From Psychroflexus salarius (GTDB taxonomy: Bacteria; Bacteroidota; Bacteroidia; Flavobacteriales; Flavobacteriaceae), in the NCBI RefSeq assembly GCF_900129035.1, contig NZ_FQTW01000003.1, positions 124,001-188,000 on the forward strand: a DNA stretch of 64,000 bases, given 5' to 3'. The position numbers and the translations under genes were made by a program. This document shows positions 8,486 through 18,439 of this stretch, in pieces. Every line of letters begins with the position of its first letter. Position 1 is the stretch's first letter. The notes under the pieces were generated by a model that saw nothing but the letters and a program-made list of their open reading frames with translations, was not told where the DNA came from and did no database searches.

Positions 8486-8759
8486 TCAAATCTTGTCTTC
8501 CAACAATTATTATTATTTCAACAATATTTTCGTTGATTTTATAGTAAATACTATCAACTCCACAAACGCAACGTCTGTAACCTTTTTTTATATAATCAAC
8601 AGATTCAAAAGAAAAAGGTCGTTCAGCAATGATGTCAAAATATTCAAAAAAAGATGCAAAATATTTATCCGCTTGGGTCATTCCGAATTTTTTAACTCCG
8701 TATTGGTGTATCCGAATCAAGTCATTTTTAGCTTCATTTGTCAGTTTGTATTTAGCCAT
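8472..8759 (-). CDS. RelE/ParE-family toxin
   Basis: A 95-residue basic protein with the ParE/RelE fold pattern: KYKLTNEAKNDLIRIHQYG (beta1-alpha1), FGMTQADKYFASFFEYFDII (alpha2), ERPF, a GYRRCVCG beta-hairpin and EIIIIVGRQD at the C-terminal strand. ParE toxins poison DNA gyrase while RelE toxins cleave mRNA. Sequence reading alone favours ParE because of the YG...ADKY helix pair and the GRQD end. It overlaps the upstream antitoxin gene by 8 bases, the usual antitoxin-then-toxin arrangement. Confidence 0.82.
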   Translation of the reverse strand: MAKYKLTNEAKNDLIRIHQYGVKKFGMTQADKYFASFFEYFDIIAERPFSFESVDYIKKGYRRCVCGVDSIYYKINENIVEIIIIVGRQDLNEKL

Positions 8760-8991
8760 TTAGCATAGACTTTGATTGAGCCAAAATATTTTCTTTTCTG
8801 TCATTCGTAAATCCGCTATTTTCAGCATTCTCAATTTTAGCTCGAATCCAGTCAATTTGAACTTGCTGTTTTCGGGCTTGCCTAATCAAATCGTTAACTA
8901 ATTCGCTTTTGCTTGAATATTCTTTATTGTCCACTTGGGCTTTTAACCATTCATCGTTCGGCTTTGTAAATGATATACTTTGTCTCGTCAT
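8752..8991 (-). CDS. ParD-like ribbon-helix-helix antitoxin
   Basis: A 79-residue protein. The N-terminal RQSISFTKPNDEWLKAQV and SSKSELVNDLIRQAR give the strand-helix-helix of MetJ/Arc/CopG-type DNA binding proteins, as in ParD. The C-terminal half, with IDWIRAKIENAE, would wrap the toxin. It precedes and overlaps the parE-like gene by 8 bases and probably represses their shared promoter. A TATATTTA sequence just upstream on the minus strand (around 9008-9015) resembles a -7 box. Confidence 0.82.
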   Translation of the reverse strand: MTRQSISFTKPNDEWLKAQVDNKEYSSKSELVNDLIRQARKQQVQIDWIRAKIENAENSGFTNDRKENILAQSKSMLNG

Positions 8992-9286
8992 AATTTAATT
9001 ATTTGGTGTAAATATACATCAAAAACGAATCATTTTCAAAATTGTAGCCAACTCGTAAAAACAACAAACTTACGAGGCATTAATAAAATTCCGGTGGTAA
9101 TTTACTATACAAAAAGTGTTCATAATCTATACTTTTTAAATTGAAAACCAATGATTTACATGATAAAGTTATGCTTTCAATTTTGTTAAATACTTATTAT
9201 AAATAAACCTAAAAGCTTTCATTTTAGCTTAAACTAAACTTTATTGTATTTTAGAGGTCAAAGTTTCAACCTATAAAATTTAGTTT

Positions 9287-11797
9287 ATGAAATCGGTTTT
9301 TTGTATTGGTCTTGCCTTTATTTTAAGTCAGTTTAGTTTTGCTCAAGATCACCAGCTTGATTATTTTTTGCCAACAACTGTTAGCTATAATTCTGAAATA
9401 CCTAAACCTAGTGAAGTTTTAGGTTTTGTACCTGGTGATTGGCATGCTTCTCATGATCAAGTTGTGCAATATGTGTACGCCTTGGCTGAAGCTTCGCCAC
9501 GTATAAAAATTGAAAACCGCGGATTTACCTATGAAAAACGGCCGCTAATATTGCTCACGGTAACTTCAACTGAAAACCACAAACAGCTTGAAAATTTAAA
9601 AGCTAAACGTGACGTTTTAATTGATAACGCACTTAACAATGCCAATTTTGAGGAACTTCCTATTGTTGTTAATCAGGGTTTTTCAGTGCATGGAAACGAG
9701 CCTAGCGGCGTAAATTCGGCTTTAATTTTAGCCTATTATTTAGCAGCGGCTGAAGGTGAAGACATCGAGCGTTTATTAGATGAAACTATTATTTTACTAG
9801 ACCCAAGTTTTAATCCTGATGGCATACAACGTTTTGCACATTGGACTAATTCTAACCGAAGTTTACATGTTAATCCAGATCCGCAAGACCGTGAATTTGA
9901 TGAAACTTGGCCAGGCGGCCGAACCAACCATTATTGGTTTGATTTAAACCGGGATTGGTTACCAGTTCAGTTGCCAGAAAGCCAAGCACGTATTGCTACT
10001 TTTTATGAATGGCGCCCAAATGTGTTGACAGACCACCATGAAATGGGTTCAAATTCTACGTTCTTTTTTCAGCCAGGTATTCCGCAACGTACCAATCCTT
10101 TAACACCACAACTTAACCAAGATTTAACCGCTAAAATTGGCGAGTTTCATGCTGAAGCACTTGATAGTATTGGGAGTTTGTACTATTCTAAAGAAAGCTT
10201 TGACGATTTTTACTATGGTAAAGGCTCAACTTTTCCAGATATTAATGGTAGCATCGGAATTTTATTCGAGCAAGCCAGTTCACGCGGTAGTGCACAAGAA
10301 ACCGACAACGGTATTTTAGAATTTAAATTTACCATTAAAAACCAGTTTACCACTGCTTTATCAACCTTAAAGGCAGCAGTAAATCTAAAACCAGAATTAC
10401 TGAAATTACAAGATCAATTTTATTACAATGCTTTTAAAAATGCTGAAAAAGGTTATTACATCTTCGGAAAAGAGAAAAATCCTTTTTTAACAGAAGAACT
10501 GGCTAAAGTTTTACAGCAGCACCAAATTAAATTACAGCATTTAGCGTCTCCAGTTGAAGTTAATGGCACTAAATTTACCCCTGAAACCAGTTTAGTGATT
10601 CCTAAACAACAAGCCCAACAACGCTTAGTTAAAGCTATGTTTAATTCTCGAACAAGTTTTAAAGATAGCATTTTTTATGATGTTTCGGCTTGGGATTTTA
10701 AACATGCCTTTGGCGTAGATTTTGAAGAGACTAAAAAATTAGATCTTGGTAAAAACTTTGAAGGAAACCAATTTTACCAACCAAAATTAACTGATAAAAG
10801 CACGTATGCTTATGCGATTAGGTGGAGCGATTTTAATGCGCCAAAGCTCATTAACAAATTACAAGACAAGAATTTACGTTTAAAAGTTGCTAAAAAGCCA
10901 TTTAGTTCAGGCCAAGACAAGTTTGATTATGGTACGATTTTATTACCTGTGGCTAACCAAAAGCTTAACGCACAAGAAATTTACAAGTTAGTGTCTAAGT
11001 TAAGTCAAACATATAAAGTTAAAGTAAGCGCTTTAAACACAGGTTTAACTCAAGGTATTAATTTAGGAAGCCCAAATATGGCTCATCTTAAACAACCCAA
11101 AATAGCCTTAATCGTTGGTGAAGGTATATCTCCATACGATGCAGGTGAAATTTGGCATTTACTTGACGCACGTTTAGAAATTCCGGTAACCAAATTAGAT
11201 ACAAAAAACTTTAATAGAACTGATTTAAGTCGATATACGCATTTGATACTACCAAGTTCTTACGGAAATCCTGTTAATGTAAAAGGATTAAAACAAATTA
11301 AAACTTGGGTGAGATCTGGCGGTACATTAATCGGTTATCGAAATTCTGTAAAATGGTTAAATCGCTCAAAATTGATTGATTTAGAATTTTTGAATGATAG
11401 TATTAATGCTAAAAATATTAGTTATGATGAGCGTTCTAGTTTTTATGGGGCTAAACAAATTGGTGGTGCTATTTTTGAAGCTAAAATTGACCGAACGCAT
11501 CCAATAAATTATGGTTTTAACACCCAAAAAATAGCTTTATTTAGAAACACTGAGTTATTTATAAAACCTGATGCATTAAGTTTTAATAATCCTATTCAGT
11601 ATACTAAAATGCCTTTATTAAGTGGCTATATTAATGATGAGAATTTAGACTTACTAAAAGAAAGTGTTCCGTTTCAAACTTCTGGTTTTGGTCGAGGTCA
11701 AGTCATCGCGTTTACTGATAATACCAACTTTAGAGCTTTTTGGTTAGGTAGTATGAAATTACTCATCAACAGTATTTACTTTTCTGAAGAAATGTAA
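9287..11797 (+). CDS. Secreted M14-family zinc carboxypeptidase
   Basis: An 836-residue exported metallopeptidase. A signal peptide (MKSVFCIGLAFILSQFSFA, cleavage before QDH) is followed by an M14 catalytic domain to about residue 360. The zinc ligands H135 and E138 are in VHGNEPSG, with the third His in DHHEMG at 249-254, plus SFNPDGIQRF and NRDW around 174-224 as expected of the family. The long C-terminal part (about 600-830) looks like a glutamine amidotransferase-type accessory fold (PSSYGNPVNVKGL, WVRSGGTLIGYR), seen in related Bacteroidota M14 proteins. No T9SS sorting domain is visible, so it may be periplasmic. The 295-base region upstream contains no other gene I can support. Confidence 0.85.
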   Translation: MKSVFCIGLAFILSQFSFAQDHQLDYFLPTTVSYNSEIPKPSEVLGFVPGDWHASHDQVVQYVYALAEASPRIKIENRGFTYEKRPLILLTVTSTENHKQLENLKAKRDVLIDNALNNANFEELPIVVNQGFSVHGNEPSGVNSALILAYYLAAAEGEDIERLLDETIILLDPSFNPDGIQRFAHWTNSNRSLHVNPDPQDREFDETWPGGRTNHYWFDLNRDWLPVQLPESQARIATFYEWRPNVLTDHHEMGSNSTFFFQPGIPQRTNPLTPQLNQDLTAKIGEFHAEALDSIGSLYYSKESFDDFYYGKGSTFPDINGSIGILFEQASSRGSAQETDNGILEFKFTIKNQFTTALSTLKAAVNLKPELLKLQDQFYYNAFKNAEKGYYIFGKEKNPFLTEELAKVLQQHQIKLQHLASPVEVNGTKFTPETSLVIPKQQAQQRLVKAMFNSRTSFKDSIFYDVSAWDFKHAFGVDFEETKKLDLGKNFEGNQFYQPKLTDKSTYAYAIRWSDFNAPKLINKLQDKNLRLKVAKKPFSSGQDKFDYGTILLPVANQKLNAQEIYKLVSKLSQTYKVKVSALNTGLTQGINLGSPNMAHLKQPKIALIVGEGISPYDAGEIWHLLDARLEIPVTKLDTKNFNRTDLSRYTHLILPSSYGNPVNVKGLKQIKTWVRSGGTLIGYRNSVKWLNRSKLIDLEFLNDSINAKNISYDERSSFYGAKQIGGAIFEAKIDRTHPINYGFNTQKIALFRNTELFIKPDALSFNNPIQYTKMPLLSGYINDENLDLLKESVPFQTSGFGRGQVIAFTDNTNFRAFWLGSMKLLINSIYFSEEM

Positions 11798-11979
11798 TTT
11801 AGCATATTTAAATTAATTAACTATAAATCAATATATTATCTGTTAAAGGTAATTCATTTTTATGAATAGCATTTCTTTTTATGTAAATAAACATATTTAT
11901 TATGGCTCTTTAGATTTAAATATTTAGCTTTATGGGTGAATAAAGCTAGTATTAATCATTCCCCATAAAAGCAAAGTTG

Positions 11980-14900
11980 ATGCTAAGTTCATTTTTAAAT
12001 GCTCAGAAATCTGCCTACATCGTTTTACAGGTTGAAGATGAAGCCTATTCAATTATAGACATAAACACAAAAGCAACAGAGTGTTTTGGAGGTTTTAAGC
12101 AGACTAATTTTAATGCTTTTTTAAAGCAGCATCTTGTTGATAAAAATTTATTAGCATCAACGCTAACAAAGTTAAAACAACAACCCGAGACACTTCAACT
12201 AGAACTTAAAACCAATTGCGATTCAGGTCAATTTCAATTAGAATTTCAGTGGTTTTATGAAGGCCAATCTCAATTTGTTTCCATTAAGTTTCTGCCTTTA
12301 CAAAGTATAGCTCAACAAGCTGGCGATGTGAGTTTTAAAATTTTTGAATTAAGCCAAAAAGTGGCTCACATAGGTAGTTGGTACTTATTTGTAGAATTTA
12401 AACAATTAATTTGTACCTCTAATTTTAAACGTATTCTTGAAGTTAAAAAAGACTATAAACCTGTTTATGGTGATGAATACAATTTTATTCCATCTGAAGA
12501 AGATCGGCAAAAACTCAAGCAACATATAAAAAAAGCTATAAATCATGGAAAAGCTTTTGAATTTATCACTCAAATTACCACACAATTAAACCATAAAAAA
12601 TGGGTAAAAATAAAAGCTGAAGTAGAGCTAGAAAATAATAAAATTGTTGGCTTAATTGGAACTTTACAAGATATAACTGCAGAAAAAGAACAAGAGCTAC
12701 AGCTTAAAAAACGCAATCATTTTATATCTACGGTTTTAGATAATTTACCGATTGGTGTTGCTATACATGAAATTGATTCAGGAAATCCAACCTATTTTAA
12801 TGAGGCATTTCAAACTATTTATGGGCATGATAAAGCGGCTATTTCAAGTTTTGATCGGTTTTTTGAATTAGTCTATCCAGAGGCTGAATATCGTGAAAAA
12901 ATCAAATCTGAAGTAATTAAAGATATTAAAAGTGGTGATCCCAGCCGTATGACTTGGGATAACTTAAAAGTAACCACAGCGAAAGGTGAGACAAGATACA
13001 TTAGTGCAAAAAATATTCCACTTTTTGAGCAAAATATCATGATTTCTACGGTTACTAATCAAACCCAAACTTATCTAGCAAATCAAGAGCTTAAACATGT
13101 AAAAGACCGTTTTTTATATGCCTCTAAAGCAGTGAGTGACGCCATTTGGGATTTTGACGTTATTAATGATACACGTTATTGGAGTAATAGTTATCAACAG
13201 ATTTTTAATGTAAAACTGAAATCTAATATTGTCGATGAAGCTTTTTGGCGCAAGCATATACATCATCGGGACTTAGAACACGTAATGTCAAGCTTTTTTG
13301 AAGCTGTAAGAAACTCAAAAAAAGAAAGATGGTCTTGCCACTACCGCTTTAAAAATGGTAAAAACACCTATGCTGATGTGTTTGATAATGCGGTGATTAT
13401 TAGAGACAAAAAGGGTAAAGCTATTCGGGTAATTGGTGCTCTTAAAGATATCTCTAAAGAAAAAGCTAGAACAGACCATTTAAATTTACTTGAATCTGTT
13501 ATAGAAAACACAACAGATGCCATTTTAGTATCTGAAGCTGAACCATCAGACCAATCTGGTCCAGTAATTGTGTATGCAAACCAAAGTTTTAAACAGTTAA
13601 CTGGTTATGATGTTGATGAAATTATTGGTCACACGCCTAAACTTCTTCATGGTGAAAAAACAAGTGCTGAAACCATAAAGCTCATGTATGACAAAATGTT
13701 AAGCTATGAGTCTTTTGAAGTTGATGTACTAAATTATAACAAAAAAGGAGAAGAATTTTGGGCGAACATATCAGTATCACCGATTACTAATTCTGAAGGA
13801 AAATATACCCATTGGGTTTCTGTTGAAAAAGATATTACAGAAAAGAAATCTAAAGAAATTCAACAAGAACTCATTAAAGAAACCAATAAGCTTTTTAAAA
13901 GTTCAACTAATTTAGGTCAAGCTTTAAATGAAACTTTTAAAGTAACACAGGCATTTACAGATTTTGATTATGGTGAATTATGGGTGTATGATCAACAAGA
14001 AAAAAAGCTTAAACAACAGTGTTTTATTGAAGATAAAAAGCTTTATAATTCTGAATTTAGTGTCAAATTAGCAAACGAAGATTTTAGCAAATTATTTATT
14101 AGTCAGTATTGGCATACCAACTCAATAAAGGCTATAAAAGGTATTTCAAATAAACAAGTGTTTACGAATGTTGAGCGTGAGAGTCAAGTTACCGTATTTT
14201 ATGTTCCGATTAAACAAAATTCAGAAAAAACCGCGGTTTTAATTCTTGGCTACAACAACTTTACTAAACGTAAAGATTTCCTTATCAATCTTTTAGAGGA
14301 ATATAAAATCTATTTGGCCAGTGAAATAAAACATAAACAAGCCGAAGATGAACTTAACCAAATTGTAAATTATGCACCAGACTTTATTTGTATAGCTCGC
14401 AAAGATGGTTACTTGAAAAGAGTTAATCCGTCTGCTTCAAAAATTTTAGGTTACACTAATGCATTTTTAATCAACAATCCAATTATTAACTTTTTTCATC
14501 CTGATGATTACCAAGAACTCATTGAAAAACTTAAAAATGCAACATACAATAGACCAATTTATCTAGAAAGTAGGGTTTTAAGTAAATCTAACTCATACGT
14601 TCATATCGCCTGGTCCATATCACGTTCAAAAACAACAGGGCTGTTTTATGGTGTCGGTAAAGATATTACTGATAAAATTAAAACTGAGTTAGAGCTTAAA
14701 AACACAAAAAATAAATTTGAGCTTATTTCTAAATCTACTAATGACGTTATTTGGGAGGTTAACTTAGTTGAGGATGCTATTGATTGGAGTGAAGGTTTTG
14801 GACGACTTTTTGGCTATGAAGTTGAAGATTATCCTAAAACTATTAACCAATGGATAAAGCATATTCATAAAGATGATGTAGAACGTGTTGACAAACATTT

Positions 14901-15816
14901 TGATCATTGCATTAAAAATCCAAAATTAAACTATTGGTCAGACAATTACCGATTAAAAGATAATAACAACAGCTTTAGATATATCTACGACCAAGGTTAT
15001 ATTATAAGAGATCAAAACGGTAAAGCCCTAAAAATTGTTGGCGCCTTACAAGATATAACCAATCAAAAAAACTACGAAGCACAACTTGAGAAATTAAATT
15101 TAACTCTTAAAAACCGAAACGAAGATTTAAATCGCTCTAACAAAGAGTTAGAACAATTTGCCTACGTTGCATCACACGATTTACAAGAACCTTTACGTAT
15201 GATTTCTGGCTTTTTATCTCAACTTGATAAAAACTACGAGCATTTATTAGATGAAAAAGCCAAACAATACATCTATTTTGCTGTTGATGGTGCGCAACGC
15301 ATGCGTAAAATTATTTTAGACCTACTTGAGTTCTCTAAAGTAGATAATGCCAAAAACAAATCTGAAGAAATAAATGTAGCAACTATTATTGAAGAAGCTA
15401 AGTTACTCCTAAAAACTTCAATAGAAAACACCAACACCATAATTACATACCATGATTTACCAACTCTAGTTATTTCTAAATATCAACTTCGCCAATTATT
15501 TCTAATTCTAATTGATAATGCCATTAAATATGTTGCCAAAAATCAAACACCTAACATAAAAATTACGTCTGAAATTCATAAAAACCAAGTTATATTTAGT
15601 GTTAAAGACAACGCAATTATTATAAATAATAAGCAATATAAAAATATATTTTCTATCTTTACAAGACTTAAACAATTACCAGAAGTTAAAGGCACAGGTA
15701 TAGGTTTAGCAACGGCTAAAAAAATTGTGATAAGACTTGGTGGTAAGATTTGGGTAGAATCTCATGCCAACGGAAATCTGTTTAAGTTTAGTATTCCTTT
15801 AAATAATGGCGAATGA
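11980..15816 (+). CDS. Multi-PAS sensor histidine kinase with altered G1 box
   Basis: A 1278-residue cytoplasmic kinase without membrane segments. I read about six PAS modules (roughly residues 115-240, 245-370, 375-500, 500-625, 795-905, 910-1035), several ending in the PAC signature G..QDIT or KDIT, with a GAF-like block at about 630-790. A coiled coil then leads to a HisKA domain with the phospho-acceptor in YVASHDLQEPLRM. In the ATPase domain the N box (DNAIKYV) and G2 box (GTGIGLATAKKIV) are intact, but the usual DNGIGI of the G1 box reads DNAIII. The ATG at 11980 is preferred over a TTG one codon upstream. It is the first gene of a four-gene signalling operon. Confidence 0.88.
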   Translation: MLSSFLNAQKSAYIVLQVEDEAYSIIDINTKATECFGGFKQTNFNAFLKQHLVDKNLLASTLTKLKQQPETLQLELKTNCDSGQFQLEFQWFYEGQSQFVSIKFLPLQSIAQQAGDVSFKIFELSQKVAHIGSWYLFVEFKQLICTSNFKRILEVKKDYKPVYGDEYNFIPSEEDRQKLKQHIKKAINHGKAFEFITQITTQLNHKKWVKIKAEVELENNKIVGLIGTLQDITAEKEQELQLKKRNHFISTVLDNLPIGVAIHEIDSGNPTYFNEAFQTIYGHDKAAISSFDRFFELVYPEAEYREKIKSEVIKDIKSGDPSRMTWDNLKVTTAKGETRYISAKNIPLFEQNIMISTVTNQTQTYLANQELKHVKDRFLYASKAVSDAIWDFDVINDTRYWSNSYQQIFNVKLKSNIVDEAFWRKHIHHRDLEHVMSSFFEAVRNSKKERWSCHYRFKNGKNTYADVFDNAVIIRDKKGKAIRVIGALKDISKEKARTDHLNLLESVIENTTDAILVSEAEPSDQSGPVIVYANQSFKQLTGYDVDEIIGHTPKLLHGEKTSAETIKLMYDKMLSYESFEVDVLNYNKKGEEFWANISVSPITNSEGKYTHWVSVEKDITEKKSKEIQQELIKETNKLFKSSTNLGQALNETFKVTQAFTDFDYGELWVYDQQEKKLKQQCFIEDKKLYNSEFSVKLANEDFSKLFISQYWHTNSIKAIKGISNKQVFTNVERESQVTVFYVPIKQNSEKTAVLILGYNNFTKRKDFLINLLEEYKIYLASEIKHKQAEDELNQIVNYAPDFICIARKDGYLKRVNPSASKILGYTNAFLINNPIINFFHPDDYQELIEKLKNATYNRPIYLESRVLSKSNSYVHIAWSISRSKTTGLFYGVGKDITDKIKTELELKNTKNKFELISKSTNDVIWEVNLVEDAIDWSEGFGRLFGYEVEDYPKTINQWIKHIHKDDVERVDKHFDHCIKNPKLNYWSDNYRLKDNNNSFRYIYDQGYIIRDQNGKALKIVGALQDITNQKNYEAQLEKLNLTLKNRNEDLNRSNKELEQFAYVASHDLQEPLRMISGFLSQLDKNYEHLLDEKAKQYIYFAVDGAQRMRKIILDLLEFSKVDNAKNKSEEINVATIIEEAKLLLKTSIENTNTIITYHDLPTLVISKYQLRQLFLILIDNAIKYVAKNQTPNIKITSEIHKNQVIFSVKDNAIIINNKQYKNIFSIFTRLKQLPEVKGTGIGLATAKKIVIRLGGKIWVESHANGNLFKFSIPLNNGE

Positions 15817-17018
15817 CGACAACGGAACCCCACAAAAAATTATCAGAAAAAGAACGCTTAAACGAACTTTACAATTATAAAATTCTTGATACTGGCCCAG
15901 AAGAAGCTTTAGATGAACTCACTGAGATAGCTTCAACAATATGTGGTACAAACATATCTTTAATCTCTTTAATCGATCATGACCGGCAATACTTTAAATC
16001 TCGTAAAGGTTTAAATGTAACTGAAACACCACGAAATATTTCATTTTGTACACATGCAATACAAAAACCTGACGAGCTTTTTATTATAAATGATGCTAAA
16101 GCAGACCTTAGGTTTAAAGACAACCCTTTAGTGACTTCAAACCCGCATATTAGGTTTTATGCTGGTGCGCCACTAATTTCAAAAAATGGTTATGCACTTG
16201 GTACGCTTTGTGTAATTGACCATCAACCATCTAACTTGAATGAATCTCAAAAAAAGGCGCTTAAACAACTAGCAAAACAAGTGAGTAGAATTTTAGAGCT
16301 TCATAAACAAGAACGCTACTTAAGAGAGTCAAGAATTCAAATTAACGAGCAATCTAAACTGATTAAAGAAATTGTTTTTACACTTGCTCACGACTTAAAA
16401 TCGCCTATTACATCTACAAGTAGTCTATTAGAGATTTTAAAAGAAGATTATAAAAATACACTAGACGAAAAGGCTTTACAATACATTAATTATGCCTTAC
16501 AAAGTAATCATAAAGTCTTACAGTTAATTGAAGAAACACTTGAGTTTGCAAAAACAGGTGTTGATGAAAATTCCTTCACTTCAATTAATACAGAAGATTG
16601 TGTAAAATCAGCTATTCAGCTTTATAAAAGTGAAATTCAAAAAAATAAGGTTCACATTCAATTTGAAAATTTGCCAACCGTAGAATCTGTTGAAATGCCA
16701 CTGAATATTGTATTTCGAAACTTAATAAGCAATGCTATTAAATACAGGCATCCTAATCGTAATTTGATCATCAATATTACAGCTGAACACCTTGATAATT
16801 ACTGGAAATTTAATGTCATTGATAATGGTATTGGTATCGACGAAAAAAACTTTGAACACATCTTTAAGTTATTCAGAAGGTTACATAATGATGATAATGG
16901 TATTGGTATGGGATTGGCATTATGTAAAAAAATTGTGCTAAGTTTAGGTGGTAAGATATGGGTAAAATCTACATTAGATAAAGGAAGTCAATTTAGTTTT
17001 ACCTTACCAAAAATTTAG
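15813..17018 (+). CDS. GAF-domain sensor histidine kinase
   Basis: A 401-residue soluble kinase. An N-terminal GAF domain (about 20-165, containing SFCTHAIQKPDELFIINDA and GAPLISKNGYALGTLCVID) is followed by a short coiled coil and a HisKA domain with the acceptor His in FTLAHDLKSPITS. A complete HATPase domain follows: N box NAIKYRH, G1 VIDNGIGID, G2 GIGMGLALCKKIV. Its start overlaps the stop of the multi-PAS kinase by 4 bases (ATGA). It could phosphorylate the two receiver proteins encoded next, and perhaps act with the large kinase. Confidence 0.9.
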   Translation: MTTTEPHKKLSEKERLNELYNYKILDTGPEEALDELTEIASTICGTNISLISLIDHDRQYFKSRKGLNVTETPRNISFCTHAIQKPDELFIINDAKADLRFKDNPLVTSNPHIRFYAGAPLISKNGYALGTLCVIDHQPSNLNESQKKALKQLAKQVSRILELHKQERYLRESRIQINEQSKLIKEIVFTLAHDLKSPITSTSSLLEILKEDYKNTLDEKALQYINYALQSNHKVLQLIEETLEFAKTGVDENSFTSINTEDCVKSAIQLYKSEIQKNKVHIQFENLPTVESVEMPLNIVFRNLISNAIKYRHPNRNLIINITAEHLDNYWKFNVIDNGIGIDEKNFEHIFKLFRRLHNDDNGIGMGLALCKKIVLSLGGKIWVKSTLDKGSQFSFTLPKI

Positions 17019-17030
17019 GATTAGAAGCAA

Positions 17031-18044
17031 ATGAATATATCTGAGAATACATATCACATTTTATTAGTTGAAGATAATCCTGGCGATGCCTTTCTTGTAA
17101 AAGATTATTTAAGTGAAAAGATTATTAATCCTATAATAGATCATGTTACTAATTTTCAACAGGCTGAAGCTTTATTAAAAGAAAAGAATTTTGATATTAT
17201 TTTATTAGATCTTTCTTTACCAGATTTAGATGGCAAGAAGCTTATTAATAAAATAGTTAGTTTATCTAGAGATACACCAATTTTAATACTAACAGGTTTT
17301 CCTGATATAGACTTTAGTTTAGATTCACTTAAACTCGGCGTTTCTGATTATTTAGTGAAAGATGAACTTAATGCTACAGCTCTATTTAAAAGTATAGTTT
17401 ACAATATAGAACGTAAAAAAACATTTTCTAGACTTGAAACTTCAGAAAAACGTTATAGCGATTTATTTCATTTAAGTCCGCAACCCATGTGGGTTTATAA
17501 TGAAAAAACTTTGCGATTTTTAGATGTTAATAAGGCAACTATTGAAAAATATGGCTATAACAAAGACGAGTTTTTAAAACTAAAATTAACCGATATTCAA
17601 AACACTTTTAGTGGTAAATTAAATGCTTTACTTCAAAATACTAAAGGTAGAGAAAAAATGTTCTTGCAAAATTTATCTCAACATAAGACCAAAAATGGTG
17701 ATTTAATAAAAGTAGAAATTAAAAACACAAGAATTAATTATAAACAAGGTTATGCTATTTTATGTATAGCAACTGATATTTCTGAACGCTTAAGCTACTT
17801 TCAAGCCTTAAAAAAACAAAATGAAAAGCTAAGTGAAATTGCATGGATACAATCACACATGGTAAGATCTCCCTTAACTAAAATAATGGGTATTGTAGAT
17901 TTGCTTAAAAATGAAGGAATATCTGATGAAGAGTTTGATTATTTAATTAAAAGCCTAGAAGATTCATCTAAAGACTTAGATCAAATTATTAGGAAAATTA
18001 ATAAAAAATCTAAAAATATAAATTTAAACCAAGGTCTCTCATGA
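17031..18044 (+). CDS. Response regulator: receiver-PAS with terminal HisKA-like helix, no ATPase
   Basis: A 337-residue protein. The N-terminal receiver domain (about 8-125) has LVEDNPGD, the phospho-acceptor Asp in ILLDLSLPD, the Thr in ILTGFPD and the Lys in YLVKDEL. A PAS domain follows (about 142-255, ending CIATDISERL). The C terminus (about 265-330) is a HisKA-like helical hairpin with His in QSHMVRSPLTKIMG, but the protein ends before any HATPase domain. It therefore cannot be a kinase by itself. It may act as a phosphotransfer or docking protein. It starts 12 bases after the GAF kinase and overlaps the next receiver gene by 4 bases. Confidence 0.85.
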   Translation: MNISENTYHILLVEDNPGDAFLVKDYLSEKIINPIIDHVTNFQQAEALLKEKNFDIILLDLSLPDLDGKKLINKIVSLSRDTPILILTGFPDIDFSLDSLKLGVSDYLVKDELNATALFKSIVYNIERKKTFSRLETSEKRYSDLFHLSPQPMWVYNEKTLRFLDVNKATIEKYGYNKDEFLKLKLTDIQNTFSGKLNALLQNTKGREKMFLQNLSQHKTKNGDLIKVEIKNTRINYKQGYAILCIATDISERLSYFQALKKQNEKLSEIAWIQSHMVRSPLTKIMGIVDLLKNEGISDEEFDYLIKSLEDSSKDLDQIIRKINKKSKNINLNQGLS

Positions 18045-18439
18045 ATTTTAAGACGCTACTTGTAGATGATGATCAAGTCATATTGTTTTTACATCAAAAA
18101 ATGTGTCAGCTATCAAATTTTGATTCACAAGCGATTACATTAGATTCTGGTGAAAAACTTTTAGATTACCTTAAACAGAATGATGATGATAAAGCTGATT
18201 TTGTCATTTTTTTAGACATTAATATGCCTGGTTTAAATGCTTGGGATGTTTTAGACCATTTAAAAAATAATAAAATACTTGCAGAACTTTATATTATTTT
18301 AGTAACCTCTTCTGTAGATAATGCTGATAAAACCAAAGCAAAAGATTATAACTTAATCTTAGACTTCATTGAAAAACCGATTAAAGTTGAGCAACTTAAA
18401 GACTTACAAAAACATCCTGGTTTACAACATTTATTTTAA
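18041..18439 (+). CDS. Single-domain response regulator
   Basis: A 132-residue stand-alone receiver domain of the CheY/Rcp type. The acidic pair is in LLVDDDQV, the phospho-acceptor Asp in FLDINMPGLN, the Thr/Ser in LVTSSV and the Lys in FIEKPI. There is no output domain. Its ATG overlaps the stop of the receiver-PAS gene. Its stop codon overlaps, on the opposite strand, the stop of the HD hydrolase gene. It is probably the terminal phosphate acceptor or shuttle of the four-gene cluster. The output is not encoded nearby. Confidence 0.9.
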   Translation: MNFKTLLVDDDQVILFLHQKMCQLSNFDSQAITLDSGEKLLDYLKQNDDDKADFVIFLDINMPGLNAWDVLDHLKNNKILAELYIILVTSSVDNADKTKAKDYNLILDFIEKPIKVEQLKDLQKHPGLQHLF

